Assembly (NCBI RefSeq): GCF_014206875.1
Contig: NZ_JACIJO010000001.1
Location: 806,001 to 870,000 of the forward strand
Direction of reading: 5' to 3'
Length of the DNA: 64,000 nucleotides
Source of the DNA: Algoriphagus iocasae
GTDB taxonomy: Bacteria; Bacteroidota; Bacteroidia; Cytophagales; Cyclobacteriaceae
The notes beneath the pieces were generated by a model, which was given only the letters and a program-made list of their open reading frames with translations, was not told where the DNA came from and did no database searches. Each line of letters opens with the position of its first letter. Position 1 is the stretch's first letter. A program made the translations under genes and the position numbers. This document shows positions 34,961-44,206 of this stretch, in pieces.

Positions 34961-36496
34961 CTAACAACTTATTTTTTTGACTGTAACTTTTGCAAAGGAT
35001 TGCTCCGATTGGAAGCAAGCTGCCGTCGGTCTTGAGTAGGTGTAGTCGGATAAAAACTTCCATTTAAATCCATCTTGAAACTCAATTGTAATTCTGATAT
35101 CGTAAGCTCCAGCAGGGATTGATTTGATATTTTTAGTATTAGTGCTAATTGTGCCGCTGTTTATCGTATGATTATAAGAGTTACCACCAGAAAGTTTCTT
35201 GTAAGTGATAGTGAATCTCATGTTGACACCTAAGAATCCGTTTTTGTTATTCAAGCTTACATCTCTCGCAGGATATACACCCTCTTCGCATGTTTTAACA
35301 TTGTAGTCAGTAGTATAGCCTAATTTTGCACTGGTGTTATCTTTTAGATATTTCAAACTATATGCAATCGGAACCCCAGGATTATTTCTGCTATAAACCG
35401 CATTCTCTCCTTGCAAAATAGGCTCTAGATCAGCAAAACTTCTAGCGGTTACTGCCGAAGAAGCAGCTTCTGCATTTCCTCCCATTGTTACCACAGTGAT
35501 AGAAGATTTTTCAAGAATTTGCTTGTACTTAATTTCAGTACTTCCACTCACATTAGTCACACCTGCCGCGTAATTTAGAGCTCCAGAAAGTTCTCCGTCA
35601 GTTGCTGATTCGGTTGTGACCATTCTGAACATGATTATTCTTCCATAGGAAACAGAATGAACATAGGCAGGAGGACCATTTGATCCAAATCTGGATTCTA
35701 CATCATTAATGGTAGCATTTGGACCAAAAACATCTCCTGGAGAACCAGGAGCATCCATGGAGATGGTATAAAAGCGTTGTTTAAAAACCATCATAGCTAC
35801 TCTTTGACTTTCGTTTGAAGTATAATTGAATTGCGCTCTTGCATCACCTTTTGCCCATTCTACATTAAGCCCTACATCTATACTTAATTGCTTTGCGGTG
35901 TAGGAAGTAGCTGCTGAATAGGAGGAGTTTGATGCAATGGTATAGCCATCTGGTTTGGCATTGGCATTCCACCACTCCAAAGCTTCATCAACACTGGACT
36001 GGACGCTAGTGTTGCTTGCATTCTCTACTTCAATGTTTCCGTTTTCTCCAATTCCGGGAAGATCCAGTCTTAACTTCAATGGAGCTCGATCGATTGTTAC
36101 TGGAGTAGGTATTCCTCCCAAAGTGGCTTCATCTGCCACTACCAAAGCCCCAGGATAAATAACTCCATTAGTTGGCTGAAGAATAGCAATCTCTTCGAAG
36201 TTACTTCTAAGGTTTACTTTTTGAGTTTTACATTCTGTGTAGGTACCATTTCCAGGAGTCGTGCTGGAGCTTGGACTTCCGACATTTTCACGAAAAATTG
36301 ATCCGGAAATCGGCTGAACATTTAAAAGTTCATCTGAATTGAAAGTTAATCCCCTGAGGTAGGTGGAGATACTTTCAGCATCAGGTGAGATTTTTATGGG
36401 TTCTTCTTTACCTCCAGAATCACAAGATAAAATTACTATTGATAAAAAAGAGATAAAGAAAAATGCTTTTAGTTTTTGTTGAAATAATGATTTCAT
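34961..36496 (-). CDS. Thiol-activated cytolysin-like (CDC-like) lipoprotein
   Basis: 511 residues with a lipoprotein signal; the lipobox is VILSC (Cys25). Long stretches match the cholesterol-dependent cytolysin core: an FKQRFYTISMDAPG strand, PPAYVHSVSYGRIIMFRM, SVSYGR and YSRNNPGVPIAYSLKYLKDN, the latter two being among the best conserved CDC segments. The C-terminal ~110 residues resemble domain 4 in layout, but the Trp-rich undecapeptide is replaced by EFQDGFKWKF, so cholesterol binding by the usual loop is not expected. This fits the Bacteroidota CDC-like (CDCL) group, some of which form pores with a partner. No second CDCL gene is in the window. Confidence 0.88.
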   Translation of the reverse strand: MKSLFQQKLKAFFFISFLSIVILSCDSGGKEEPIKISPDAESISTYLRGLTFNSDELLNVQPISGSIFRENVGSPSSSTTPGNGTYTECKTQKVNLRSNFEEIAILQPTNGVIYPGALVVADEATLGGIPTPVTIDRAPLKLRLDLPGIGENGNIEVENASNTSVQSSVDEALEWWNANAKPDGYTIASNSSYSAATSYTAKQLSIDVGLNVEWAKGDARAQFNYTSNESQRVAMMVFKQRFYTISMDAPGSPGDVFGPNATINDVESRFGSNGPPAYVHSVSYGRIIMFRMVTTESATDGELSGALNYAAGVTNVSGSTEIKYKQILEKSSITVVTMGGNAEAASSAVTARSFADLEPILQGENAVYSRNNPGVPIAYSLKYLKDNTSAKLGYTTDYNVKTCEEGVYPARDVSLNNKNGFLGVNMRFTITYKKLSGGNSYNHTINSGTISTNTKNIKSIPAGAYDIRITIEFQDGFKWKFLSDYTYSRPTAACFQSEQSFAKVTVKKISC

Positions 36497-36500
36497 GGCG

Positions 36501-36526
36501 TATAGAATTTTGGTTACAATTCTATA
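36501..36526. promoter_or_regulatory. Inverted repeat at the start of the cytolysin-like gene
   Basis: Perfect 9-bp arms TATAGAATT / AATTCTATA with an 8-base spacer, ending 4 bases from the ATG of the cytolysin-like gene. In the transcript this would be a hairpin against the start codon; in DNA it could be an operator. Confidence 0.5.
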
Positions 36527-36622
36527 GGCGACATTTTGTACCGAAAGTGGTAATGAGTCCTGAAAAAAATCAATTTTTTTTCAGCTATTTAATTTTTCAG
36601 CTATTTAAGGCTTAAAACCTAA

Positions 36623-37354
36623 TCAATCTGGTTTTTCAAAAATCAAAAAATGTTGGATGGGAAGGAATTTACCATTGCTGACAAATTTAAATCCATTGGC
36701 TTTTAATTCTCTTTTAACTTGGCTTTCCGTCATTTTATGCAAAGGTTTAATATTAATCGTCGGGTCTTCTCCACGGTATTCCAGTAGTAAAATCTTCCCA
36801 TTTGGTTTCAGTGCTTTATAAATGTTTTGAAGAATCTCAGCCGGATATGCCAATTCATGATAAACATCTACCATGATTACCAAATCGACGGAAGACTCGG
36901 GGAGATTTGGTGATTTTTCTGTGCCTTTTACAGTTTCTACATTGGTGATTTTTAAGCTTTCTATCTTATCATTTAAATAGGCGATGGCTTCATCCTGAAT
37001 TTCTACTGCATAGACTTTTCCTTCTGGAACAAGAGGGGCGATTCTAAATGAATAATATCCAGAACCTGCTCCGATATCCGCAACGACACTTTCTTCGTTG
37101 ATTGGCAGATTTTTTAAAGCGATGGAAATTCCTTCTTCCTCTTCCCTGTTTGGTCTTTCGAGCCATGCTTTTCCTTGAAAGCCCATGACTTGGGAGATTT
37201 CTCTTCCCATGTAAAATTTGCCCGTACCATCTCTACTTGGAGTTTTATAACTGTATGCATCTTTTTCTACGCTATTGGTACTTTGAGCCTGACATGAAAA
37301 AGAAGAAATTAAAAAAATGAAGAGGCCAAAAGGAAAGATTCTTGATTTTTTCAT
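36623..37354 (-). CDS. Exported class I SAM-dependent methyltransferase
   Basis: 243 residues from the ATG at 37354; an upstream in-frame Met adds 19 residues but spoils the signal. The signal MKKSRIFPFGLFIFLISSFSC ends with a lipobox-like Cys (residue 21). The SAM motif I is VADIGAGSGYYSFRIAP; motif II/post II is KVYAVEIQDEAIAYL; DLVIMVDVYHEL follows. Exported SAM methyltransferases of this kind are common in Bacteroidota, although the SAM source in the periplasm is unclear. Substrate unknown. Confidence 0.82.
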   Translation of the reverse strand: MKKSRIFPFGLFIFLISSFSCQAQSTNSVEKDAYSYKTPSRDGTGKFYMGREISQVMGFQGKAWLERPNREEEEGISIALKNLPINEESVVADIGAGSGYYSFRIAPLVPEGKVYAVEIQDEAIAYLNDKIESLKITNVETVKGTEKSPNLPESSVDLVIMVDVYHELAYPAEILQNIYKALKPNGKILLLEYRGEDPTINIKPLHKMTESQVKRELKANGFKFVSNGKFLPIQHFLIFEKPD

Positions 37355-37501
37355 TTCATGGATTTTGATCGTTCCTAAACATTGAGTCTGCAGGTTTTTT
37401 GCATGTGCCAAATAACCTGTTATTTAAAACAAGCTTTATAGAAACTTGTTTTTAACCTTCCTATTTTGAACTTCTTTTTCGATCTAAAATTCCAACTTGA
37501 T

Positions 37502-38287
37502 TTATTTCAATTTTACAAGCGGGTAATTCAGTCCATTCACTTCATTTTTCATGACTTGGTATTTCTTCAGACTTCGGAAAAGCTCAGTCAGGTTTCTGAA
37601 TCCATATGATCTTGGGTCAAAGCTAGGGTCTATTTTACGGAGCGAAGCGCCAATTTTTGCGATGTGAATTTCCTCTTCTTCATCGGAAGAAATCTCGAAA
37701 GCTTTGTCGATTAAATCTAAATCCAATGTCGGTGCCTCTTTCAGCAATTCTTCTTTTTTAGATTCCTCGCCTTTATAAACATCCTGCCTTGCTGGGCCAG
37801 AGGATGGTTTCTCGGACTTCTTGGAAGGCGCTTTTTCATCATCTGCTCCTGGTCCCAAGTTTTCGGCAAAAGTGAAAATCTCACATGATTGAACAAATGC
37901 TTTGGGAGTAATCCTTCTGCCAATTCCCATGACAAAAAGGCCCTCTTCACGAATTCTTTTGGCGAGTCCCGTATAGTCAGAATCACTGGAAACGATGCAA
38001 AAACCATCCACACTATCACTGTGGAGGATATCCATGGCATCTATAATCAAAGAACTGTCTGTAGAGTTTTTACCTGTTGTATAAGAGAATTTTTGGATTG
38101 GATTAAAAGAATGGAGGTTGATCATTTCCTTCCAGCTATTCATTTGGGGTGTAGTCCAATCTCCGTAAATCCTCCTAATGGTCGCTTTACCATATTTGGA
38201 AACTTCTTCTAAAATCTCTTTGATCAATTTTGCTTGGGCATTATCGCCATCGATCAATACGGCGATATTGAATTTATTATCTCTCAT
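37502..38287 (-). CDS. NYN domain protein with OST-HTH/LOTUS C-terminus (LabA-like)
   Basis: 261 residues. NYN/PIN-like nuclease residues: AVLIDGDNAQ (about 9-18), KNSTDSSLIIDAMD and SSDSDYTGLAKRI, which supply the four acidic metal-binding positions. After a Lys/Ser/Glu-rich linker (about 155-185) there is a LOTUS/OST-HTH-like domain (EISSDEEEEIHIAKIGASLR to the end) that binds RNA in this family. Predicted RNA-processing or RNA-decay enzyme. Monocistronic, divergent from the radical SAM gene. Confidence 0.88.
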   Translation of the reverse strand: MRDNKFNIAVLIDGDNAQAKLIKEILEEVSKYGKATIRRIYGDWTTPQMNSWKEMINLHSFNPIQKFSYTTGKNSTDSSLIIDAMDILHSDSVDGFCIVSSDSDYTGLAKRIREEGLFVMGIGRRITPKAFVQSCEIFTFAENLGPGADDEKAPSKKSEKPSSGPARQDVYKGEESKKEELLKEAPTLDLDLIDKAFEISSDEEEEIHIAKIGASLRKIDPSFDPRSYGFRNLTELFRSLKKYQVMKNEVNGLNYPLVKLK

Positions 38288-38430
38288 GTAGTCTTTATCT
38301 TGAATAGTAAATCTACCAAAAAAATTAAGGCTTGAAGGGATGATTCAGGAAGAAGCTTTTCTTATTTTGAAGAAGTTAGCCGGAATCCATGATTCTTTGC
38401 GAACTTTGAAAATCAATAAATGAAATCTTT

Positions 38431-40605
38431 GTGGCTACGAAAGTACTCTTTATCACTCCTCCATTTACGCAGCTTAATACTCCTTATCCGGCGACAGCAT
38501 ATCTCAAAGGGTATTTGAATACACTTGGAGTTTCCTCCAAACAAATGGATTTGGGAATGGATGTGATTTTGGAGATTTTTTCCCGAAAAGGATTACAAAA
38601 GGTTTTTGAGATTGTTGAAAATCTTGATGTTCAGCTTTCGGATAACGCAAGTAGAATTCTTCGTCTAAAGCTGAAATATCTTCAGACAATTGATCCTGTT
38701 ATTTCCTTTTTACAGGATAAAAATCCCACTTTGGCTTACCATATTTCGGAAGGAGATTACCTTCCTGAAGCTGCTAGATTTGAGCAACTTGATGATTTGG
38801 AATGGGCCTTTGGTACATTGGGGGTTCGAGATAAGGCCAGATACTTTTCAACCTTGTATCTAGAGGATTTGGGCGATTTGATCACCGAAGCTATTGACCC
38901 AAATTTTGGCTTTAGCAGGTATGCAGAGAGATTGGCAGTTTCTGCCAGTGATTTTGATGAAATGGAAATTGCTCTAAATGATGAAACAGGTCTGATCGAT
39001 CAGATAATGCTTCATTTATTGCAGGAGAAGATCAAAGAGGTAGACCCTGTTTCAGTTGCATTTTCAGTTCCTTTCCCTGGCAATCTTTATGGAGCTTTGA
39101 AGTGTGGTCAATTCATCAAAAAGAATTTCCCTGGCATCTCAGTTTGGATGGGAGGAGGATATCCCAATACAGAATTAAGAACCTTAAAAGATCCTCGTGT
39201 TTTCGATTACATAGATTTCATTACGCTCGATGATGGAGAGGCGCCTGTGCGTTTGCTTTTGGAGCATTTGGATGGACAGAGGCCTGTTTCTGAATTGAAA
39301 AGAACTTTTGTGAGAGAGAATGGTCAAGTGAAAATGTGGAATAATTCTGCGTTTAAAGACATTTCCCAGCGGGATGTTGGTACACCGGATTATTCGGATT
39401 TAAATCTTCAGAACTATTTATCAGTCATAGAAGTAGCAAATCCTATGCACCGACTATGGAGTGACGGCCGATGGAATAAGCTGACTTTGGCGCATGGTTG
39501 CTATTGGGGGAAATGCACTTTTTGTGACATTTCTCTTGATTATATTGCTCGATATGAGCCGATAACAGCGGAAATCTTGTGTGATAGAATCGAAGAGATC
39601 ATGCTACAAACTGGAAATAATGGGTTTCATTTTGTGGATGAAGCTGCACCTCCGGCATTGATGCGTGATTTGGCGATAGAAATTCTCCGTCGTGGTTTGA
39701 CAGTTGTTTGGTGGACTAATATCCGCTTTGAGAGTAGCTTTACCACAGACCTTTGTCGTTTGCTTCGAGCATCCGGATGTATTGCTGTTTCCGGAGGTTT
39801 GGAGGTGGCTTCTGATCGCTTATTGGCGATGATCAAAAAAGGAGTGACAGTGTCTCAAGTGGCTCAGGTTTGTAACCATTTCACTTCTGCAGGGATCATG
39901 GTCCATGCCTATTTAATGTATGGCTTTCCAACCCAAACGGCTCAAGAAACAATTGATTCGATGGAAATGGTCCGCCAACTTTTCGAATTGGGCGTGTTGC
40001 AATCTGCTTTTTGGCATCGTTTTGCCATGACTGCACACAGTCCTGTTGGGTTAGATCCGAAAGCATTTAGTGTCTCCAGAATGAATCCGGAGGATGGTGA
40101 TTTTGCAAATAATGAACTGGCATTTGAGGATCCAGTTGGTGCAAAACATGAGCTTTTCGGAGATGGCTTAAGAAAATCACTTTTTAATTACATGCATGGG
40201 ATCGGATTTGAAATCCCATTGCAGGATTGGTTTGATCTCAAAATGCCAAAGACCGGGATTGATAAAAAATACATTGCAAAAGCAATTCAGAATGAACCTG
40301 AACCGGTTTATAAAGACCAAAATAGAATTCTTTGGATTGGAGCACTTCCGGAATTGATGCAAGGCGAAGAGGAAGGTTTTGTAGAATTGATTTTTTCAGG
40401 AAAAAAGGAGGATTTCGCTATGGAACTGCCAGAAGAGCTTGGAGCTTGGGTTACCAAGCTGCTGGAGAAAGTTTCTTATACCAATCCATTGAATACAATT
40501 AAGCCTGTCAAAGAGAGTTATGAAGAAGAGGTAGGGGAGTTTGAAGAATTAGTGGAATCAGAAGTTTGGGAGATTTTAAAAGAGCAAGGTTTACTGATTT
40601 TTTAG
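38431..40605 (+). CDS. B12-binding-domain radical SAM protein
   Basis: 724 residues from a GTG start (38431); the ATG at 38420 is out of frame. The N-terminal third (KVLFITPPFTQLNTPYPATA) fits a cobalamin-binding-type Rossmann domain. Then comes the radical SAM motif HGCYWGKCTFCDIS (CxxxCxxC, about residues 355-368). The GG-type SAM-binding region follows (VSGGLEVASDRLLAMIKKG). The usual DxHxxG B12 axial motif is not evident, so cobalamin use is uncertain. The reaction is not predictable. Single gene. Confidence 0.85.
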   Translation: MATKVLFITPPFTQLNTPYPATAYLKGYLNTLGVSSKQMDLGMDVILEIFSRKGLQKVFEIVENLDVQLSDNASRILRLKLKYLQTIDPVISFLQDKNPTLAYHISEGDYLPEAARFEQLDDLEWAFGTLGVRDKARYFSTLYLEDLGDLITEAIDPNFGFSRYAERLAVSASDFDEMEIALNDETGLIDQIMLHLLQEKIKEVDPVSVAFSVPFPGNLYGALKCGQFIKKNFPGISVWMGGGYPNTELRTLKDPRVFDYIDFITLDDGEAPVRLLLEHLDGQRPVSELKRTFVRENGQVKMWNNSAFKDISQRDVGTPDYSDLNLQNYLSVIEVANPMHRLWSDGRWNKLTLAHGCYWGKCTFCDISLDYIARYEPITAEILCDRIEEIMLQTGNNGFHFVDEAAPPALMRDLAIEILRRGLTVVWWTNIRFESSFTTDLCRLLRASGCIAVSGGLEVASDRLLAMIKKGVTVSQVAQVCNHFTSAGIMVHAYLMYGFPTQTAQETIDSMEMVRQLFELGVLQSAFWHRFAMTAHSPVGLDPKAFSVSRMNPEDGDFANNELAFEDPVGAKHELFGDGLRKSLFNYMHGIGFEIPLQDWFDLKMPKTGIDKKYIAKAIQNEPEPVYKDQNRILWIGALPELMQGEEEGFVELIFSGKKEDFAMELPEELGAWVTKLLEKVSYTNPLNTIKPVKESYEEEVGEFEELVESEVWEILKEQGLLIF

Positions 40606-40696
40606 GGGTATAAAATTTCAAACTCCTTGAAATTGAGGGATGAATCCTATGGGCTTCTGTTTTTTTATGTAAATTTCATTTGTACAAACAGATACT

Positions 40697-41266
40697 ATGG
40701 AAGAGCCTATCCTTGTTAAAAAAGAAAAACCTGATCGGGAACATCAGACATTTTTTAGAGTGACTTTTAAAAATAATTGTAATCTTCTTCAGATAGCAGA
40801 CAACAAAGCCAATATCATCATCAGCATCAATGCGCTGGTGATTTCCTCGATAGTGGCGATAATGGGCTACGGCACTATTTCCCATCAGATAGAAATTCAG
40901 AGCCCAATAACTTTGGTTCCTGTGTTGTTACTTATTTCAGCATGCTTTGTCTCCACTATTTTGGCAGTGCAGTCAGCAAAGCCTAAAATCATGGGAAATA
41001 AAAGTCTGAATGTGGTGGATCCAAAAGCAAGCATCATGTTTTTTGGTTCAAGTGCCAACTTAACTATGGAGCAATATCTGGAAGAAGTCAACAGGATTTT
41101 GCCATCAAAAAAGGAAATTCAAGAGCAAATGTCTATTGCGCTTTTTTATCAGGCCAAAGTTTTAAATAAAAAGTACAGTTTACTTAGGCATGCCTACAAT
41201 GTTTTTATCCTAGGCTTGGCTTTGGGGATTTTAACTTTCCTGTTTTTTATCGGGATGTTTTATTGA
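40697..41266 (+). CDS. Standalone Pycsar-effector-like (PycTM/DUF5706) membrane protein
   Basis: 189 residues. The segment LLQIADNKANIIISINALVI (about 31-50) carries the D-x-K-A motif that marks PycTM (DUF5706) effectors. Predicted helices: about 41-60, 70-92 and 165-187, with a conserved-looking loop of ~70 residues between. In Pycsar defence, cyclic nucleotides made by a pyrimidine cyclase activate such proteins to disrupt the membrane. No cyclase, HD domain or partner gene is adjacent here, so an orphan or non-defence role is possible. Confidence 0.75.
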   Translation: MEEPILVKKEKPDREHQTFFRVTFKNNCNLLQIADNKANIIISINALVISSIVAIMGYGTISHQIEIQSPITLVPVLLLISACFVSTILAVQSAKPKIMGNKSLNVVDPKASIMFFGSSANLTMEQYLEEVNRILPSKKEIQEQMSIALFYQAKVLNKKYSLLRHAYNVFILGLALGILTFLFFIGMFY

Positions 41267-41282
41267 AAAAGAAATAGAAAAA

Positions 41283-41310
41283 ATGGAGGTCAATCGGCCT
41301 CCATTTTTTT
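41283..41310. terminator. Bidirectional intrinsic terminator
   Basis: 7-bp stem ATGGAGG / CCTCCAT with an 8-base loop. Seven T follow on the + strand; TTTTTTC follows on the - strand. It separates the convergent PycTM and dienelactone hydrolase genes. Confidence 0.9.
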
Positions 41311-41321
41311 GCGTGAATCTT

Positions 41322-42212
41322 TTAGCTTTTGAGATGCTTATTGAAAAAGTCAATTGTTCGTTCCCATGCTAAAGTCGCCGCAGCCTCGTCATAGCGAGGT
41401 GTGGTATTGTTATGGAAACCATGGTTGACATCTGGGTAAACAAAGGCTTGGTACTCCACATTATTCGCTTTCAGTACTTCCTCGTATGCTGGCCAGCCTG
41501 CATTAACACGCTCGTCTAAACCGGCATATTGCAACATTAAAGGAGCTTTTATCTGAGCAGCCTCCTCAGCTGAAGGTTGTCCGCCATAGAAAGGAACTGC
41601 CGCTCCCAGATCTGGAAGCCTCACGGCCATAATATTGGAGATCCATCCACCAAAACAAAAGCCAACCACGCCTACTTCACCGGTACAGTCTGGATGATTT
41701 TTTAACGTTTCATAAGCTGCAATAAAATCCTCCAACATCTCATTTCGATCCCTTTTTGATTGCATTGCACGACCTTCGTCGTCATTTCCAGGATAGCCTC
41801 CAAGCGGAGTCAAGGCATCTGGGGCTAAAGAAATAAATCCGGCAACTGCACATCTTCTTCCCACATCTTCGATATAAGGATTTAACCCTCTGTTTTCATG
41901 TACAACCACAATTCCAGGTACTTTACCACTCATTCCTGAAGGTTTAGAAAGTAGACCTTTGATCTTTCCGCCGCCTTTTGGAGAATCATACATGATGTAA
42001 TCGGATCCGATACGCTCATCATCCGGCTGGACAGTAATTGTATCTACATAATTTGGCATCATTGCACTCATTAGAGATGCAACAGTAATACCTCCAACAG
42101 CGTATGCGGATAATTTCTCTACGAAGGTTCTTCGATCTAATTTATTATGTGCATAAGCATCATATAGATCGAAAACTTCCTGTTTAATGTCTTCTTTTCT
42201 GAGCTCTTTCAT
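41322..42212 (-). CDS. Exported dienelactone hydrolase family protein
   Basis: 296 residues. A helical N-terminal extension is followed at about residue 27 by [15 protein letters not shown] and a hydrophobic stretch to about 50, a Tat-like signal set back from the N-terminus. The hydrolase part shows [13 protein letters not shown], nucleophile motif GFCFGGW (Cys nucleophile), then AGLDERV and VNHGFHN for the Asp and His. The Cys nucleophile is typical of dienelactone hydrolases. Substrate unknown. Monocistronic. Confidence 0.87.
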   Translation of the reverse strand: MKELRKEDIKQEVFDLYDAYAHNKLDRRTFVEKLSAYAVGGITVASLMSAMMPNYVDTITVQPDDERIGSDYIMYDSPKGGGKIKGLLSKPSGMSGKVPGIVVVHENRGLNPYIEDVGRRCAVAGFISLAPDALTPLGGYPGNDDEGRAMQSKRDRNEMLEDFIAAYETLKNHPDCTGEVGVVGFCFGGWISNIMAVRLPDLGAAVPFYGGQPSAEEAAQIKAPLMLQYAGLDERVNAGWPAYEEVLKANNVEYQAFVYPDVNHGFHNNTTPRYDEAAATLAWERTIDFFNKHLKS

Positions 42213-42326
42213 GGTTTATTGGTTGTTCAAGTGTTTGTGTAATAATATATTAAAAAAACAGATGTACTTATATTTCTTTTCTTTAAAAGGTGTTTTCATT
42301 GATAAAGTCAGAGCATGTTAGAAGAA

Positions 42327-42809
42327 TCATCGATGCTGGTCTATTAAAATTAAATTTCCATCCGGATCAGTCAGTACAATACTTGCAGGACCTTTGCTGT
42401 TCATATCTAATTCCTGATCAATTTTAATCCCCTTGCTCTTCAGTAATTTTTGAATTTCCCGGATATCATCAAAGGATTCCGTGTTTTCCCCATTTTCGTC
42501 CCAACCTGGATTGAAAGTCAAAATATTCTGTTCAAACTTTCCTTGAAATAGTCCGATCAATGAATTCTCATTTTTCATAATGAGGTAATTTTGATCCATG
42601 TTTCCTCCAAGTTGAGTAAATCCGAGATTTTCATAAAATCTTTTAGATGTTTGAAGGTCTTTCACACTTAAACTCATCGAGAAAGCCCCAAGTTTTAGGT
42701 TTTCTTTTGTATTCATAAAATTTTCGTTTTTTGTTGGTTCAGGATCATTAACAAATCCCAAGCTTACAGCTAAGATGAATCCCACCGCGATAAAGAATAT
42801 GTTTTTCAT
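42327..42809 (-). CDS. VOC (glyoxalase-like) family protein with N-terminal signal
   Basis: 160 residues. The first ~21 residues (MKNIFFIAVGFILAVSLGFV) form a signal or anchor. The VOC domain starts at FSMSLSVKDLQTSKRFYENL and ends with SIVLTDPDGNLILIDQHR. A second in-frame Met at residue 32 (MNTKENLKLG) would give a cytoplasmic form of normal VOC length. The metal ligands of true glyoxalase I are not clearly present, so activity is unknown. It starts 7 bases before the end of the polysaccharide deacetylase gene. Confidence 0.78.
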   Translation of the reverse strand: MKNIFFIAVGFILAVSLGFVNDPEPTKNENFMNTKENLKLGAFSMSLSVKDLQTSKRFYENLGFTQLGGNMDQNYLIMKNENSLIGLFQGKFEQNILTFNPGWDENGENTESFDDIREIQKLLKSKGIKIDQELDMNSKGPASIVLTDPDGNLILIDQHR

Positions 42810-42816
42810 AGGGAGT

Positions 42817-44127
42817 TTATTTAGTTAATGCAATGGAAGCTTCGGCTAGGCTCAATGGATATAAAACAAATTTGCCTTTTTCGTCTTGATGTATTTCCAA
42901 AGTACCTTGTTTATTGGTCTTGGCTTCTTTCCAGTCTTCAGGAATATAAGTTTTGATTGTTAGTGGAACTGAATAGACAGATGCATCCAACTCTGATTGG
43001 AGTGAAACGGAAATCTCACCATTTTCCAATTTACTAGAAATTTGACTGTTCTGCCGAGCTCGGATATACTTAGTGACATCTCTAAAAGTTTCAATCCAAA
43101 GCTTATCCTCATTGGCTTTCATATAAGAAAAGTAACCAGTAAGTTCTTCTTTTGTCTTTGGCTCCCAGCCTAGATTTTCTACGCCATGTATCACCAATAC
43201 CAACCAGATATTTTGATGATTCATGACAGTATCCACCCAGCTTTTCATTTCTTCCAGGGTATTTCTTGTCTGAGGACCTCTTTGCCATTGCACGTATTCC
43301 TTTTCAGATTGACCTGGTTGAGCATTACTTCCACGATTGATTTCCTCCAGCCATGGTTCAGGCATTCGGTTTCTCAAAGCAGGATAGATTTTATGGGCAT
43401 ATTCCATGACCCGCTCATTCTCCGTTCCGTATGGACCTTCTGCAGAAAAAATGGATTCCTCACCGATATTTTCCAATAAATCAGCTTTGCTCTGCTCTAG
43501 CTCATAAAGCATATTTACTTCATCCAAAACTGCAAGTCTCGGATGAGTAACCGTGTGAGATGCTATTTCATGCCCTTGCGCTGAATAGGTTCTATACTGT
43601 TCCCAAGTCGTAGTATCTTCTACATTGTTGTGAAACACTATTTCGCCAGTGTTTCGGATTTTGCCATCCCGGATTTTCTCATAGCCTTCATCCAAAAGGC
43701 TATATGCTTCATTTACTTTACCTGCTTCATATAAAGAACCAACCCGTGCATGATAGTCCTCTGCTTCTGTTGTTCCGGTGAAAGCAATAAGGGAGGCACG
43801 CTCAAAGAAATTACTGGAATCAGTAGGGGTGGACCGAGTTTCCTCGATGATGACTTTTGGATCTCTACCTGTAAACTTCCCTTTTCCGGCTCCTTCAACC
43901 TTTCCGGTGATAATGTAAAAAGTAGCCGGAATCCCAAGACTGTCCATGATAGGTTTTGCAATCGTAAATTGATTTACAATCCCATCATCATAAGTTACAG
44001 AAATGGCTCCAGTTTTATCATCTGGCCATTTGGTAATTTCTGAAGTGCCAATAATTGGATTGGGATTGGAGCAAGAAAAACTGAAGCAAATGATTGAATA
44101 TGCAAATAGGTGAAATCTGAATTTCAT
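42817..44127 (-). CDS. Polysaccharide deacetylase family lipoprotein
   Basis: 436 residues from the ATG at 44127; an upstream in-frame codon adds nine residues that do not improve the signal. The lipoprotein signal is MKFRFHLFAYSIICFSFSC (Cys19). NodB-homology motif 1 is GAISVTYDDGI (the DD) and motif 2 is EIASHTVTHPRLAVL (the HxxxH zinc ligands). Later regions are less conserved and contain an insertion, so substrate (chitin, peptidoglycan or O-acetyl glycan) is open. Likely co-transcribed with the VOC gene. Confidence 0.85.
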   Translation of the reverse strand: MKFRFHLFAYSIICFSFSCSNPNPIIGTSEITKWPDDKTGAISVTYDDGIVNQFTIAKPIMDSLGIPATFYIITGKVEGAGKGKFTGRDPKVIIEETRSTPTDSSNFFERASLIAFTGTTEAEDYHARVGSLYEAGKVNEAYSLLDEGYEKIRDGKIRNTGEIVFHNNVEDTTTWEQYRTYSAQGHEIASHTVTHPRLAVLDEVNMLYELEQSKADLLENIGEESIFSAEGPYGTENERVMEYAHKIYPALRNRMPEPWLEEINRGSNAQPGQSEKEYVQWQRGPQTRNTLEEMKSWVDTVMNHQNIWLVLVIHGVENLGWEPKTKEELTGYFSYMKANEDKLWIETFRDVTKYIRARQNSQISSKLENGEISVSLQSELDASVYSVPLTIKTYIPEDWKEAKTNKQGTLEIHQDEKGKFVLYPLSLAEASIALTK

Positions 44128-44206
44128 TTTGGGTAGGGTAATGTTTCCTACCAATATCTCAAATTCAAGTAATATTATTCATACCGCCGATCCCAAATTC
44201 AGCTGA

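Noticed and set aside
37355..37411. Upstream in-frame Met of the methyltransferase as the start
   Set aside because: It adds 19 residues ahead of a good lipoprotein-type signal; the internal ATG at 37354 fits export better.
40613..40635. Hairpin TTTCAA / TTGAAA after the radical SAM gene
   Set aside because: AT-rich stem without a T-run; not called as a terminator.
40679..40688. Palindrome TTTGTACAAA just before the PycTM-like gene
   Set aside because: Only 10 bases in an AT-rich tract; expected by chance and not supported by a second copy nearby.
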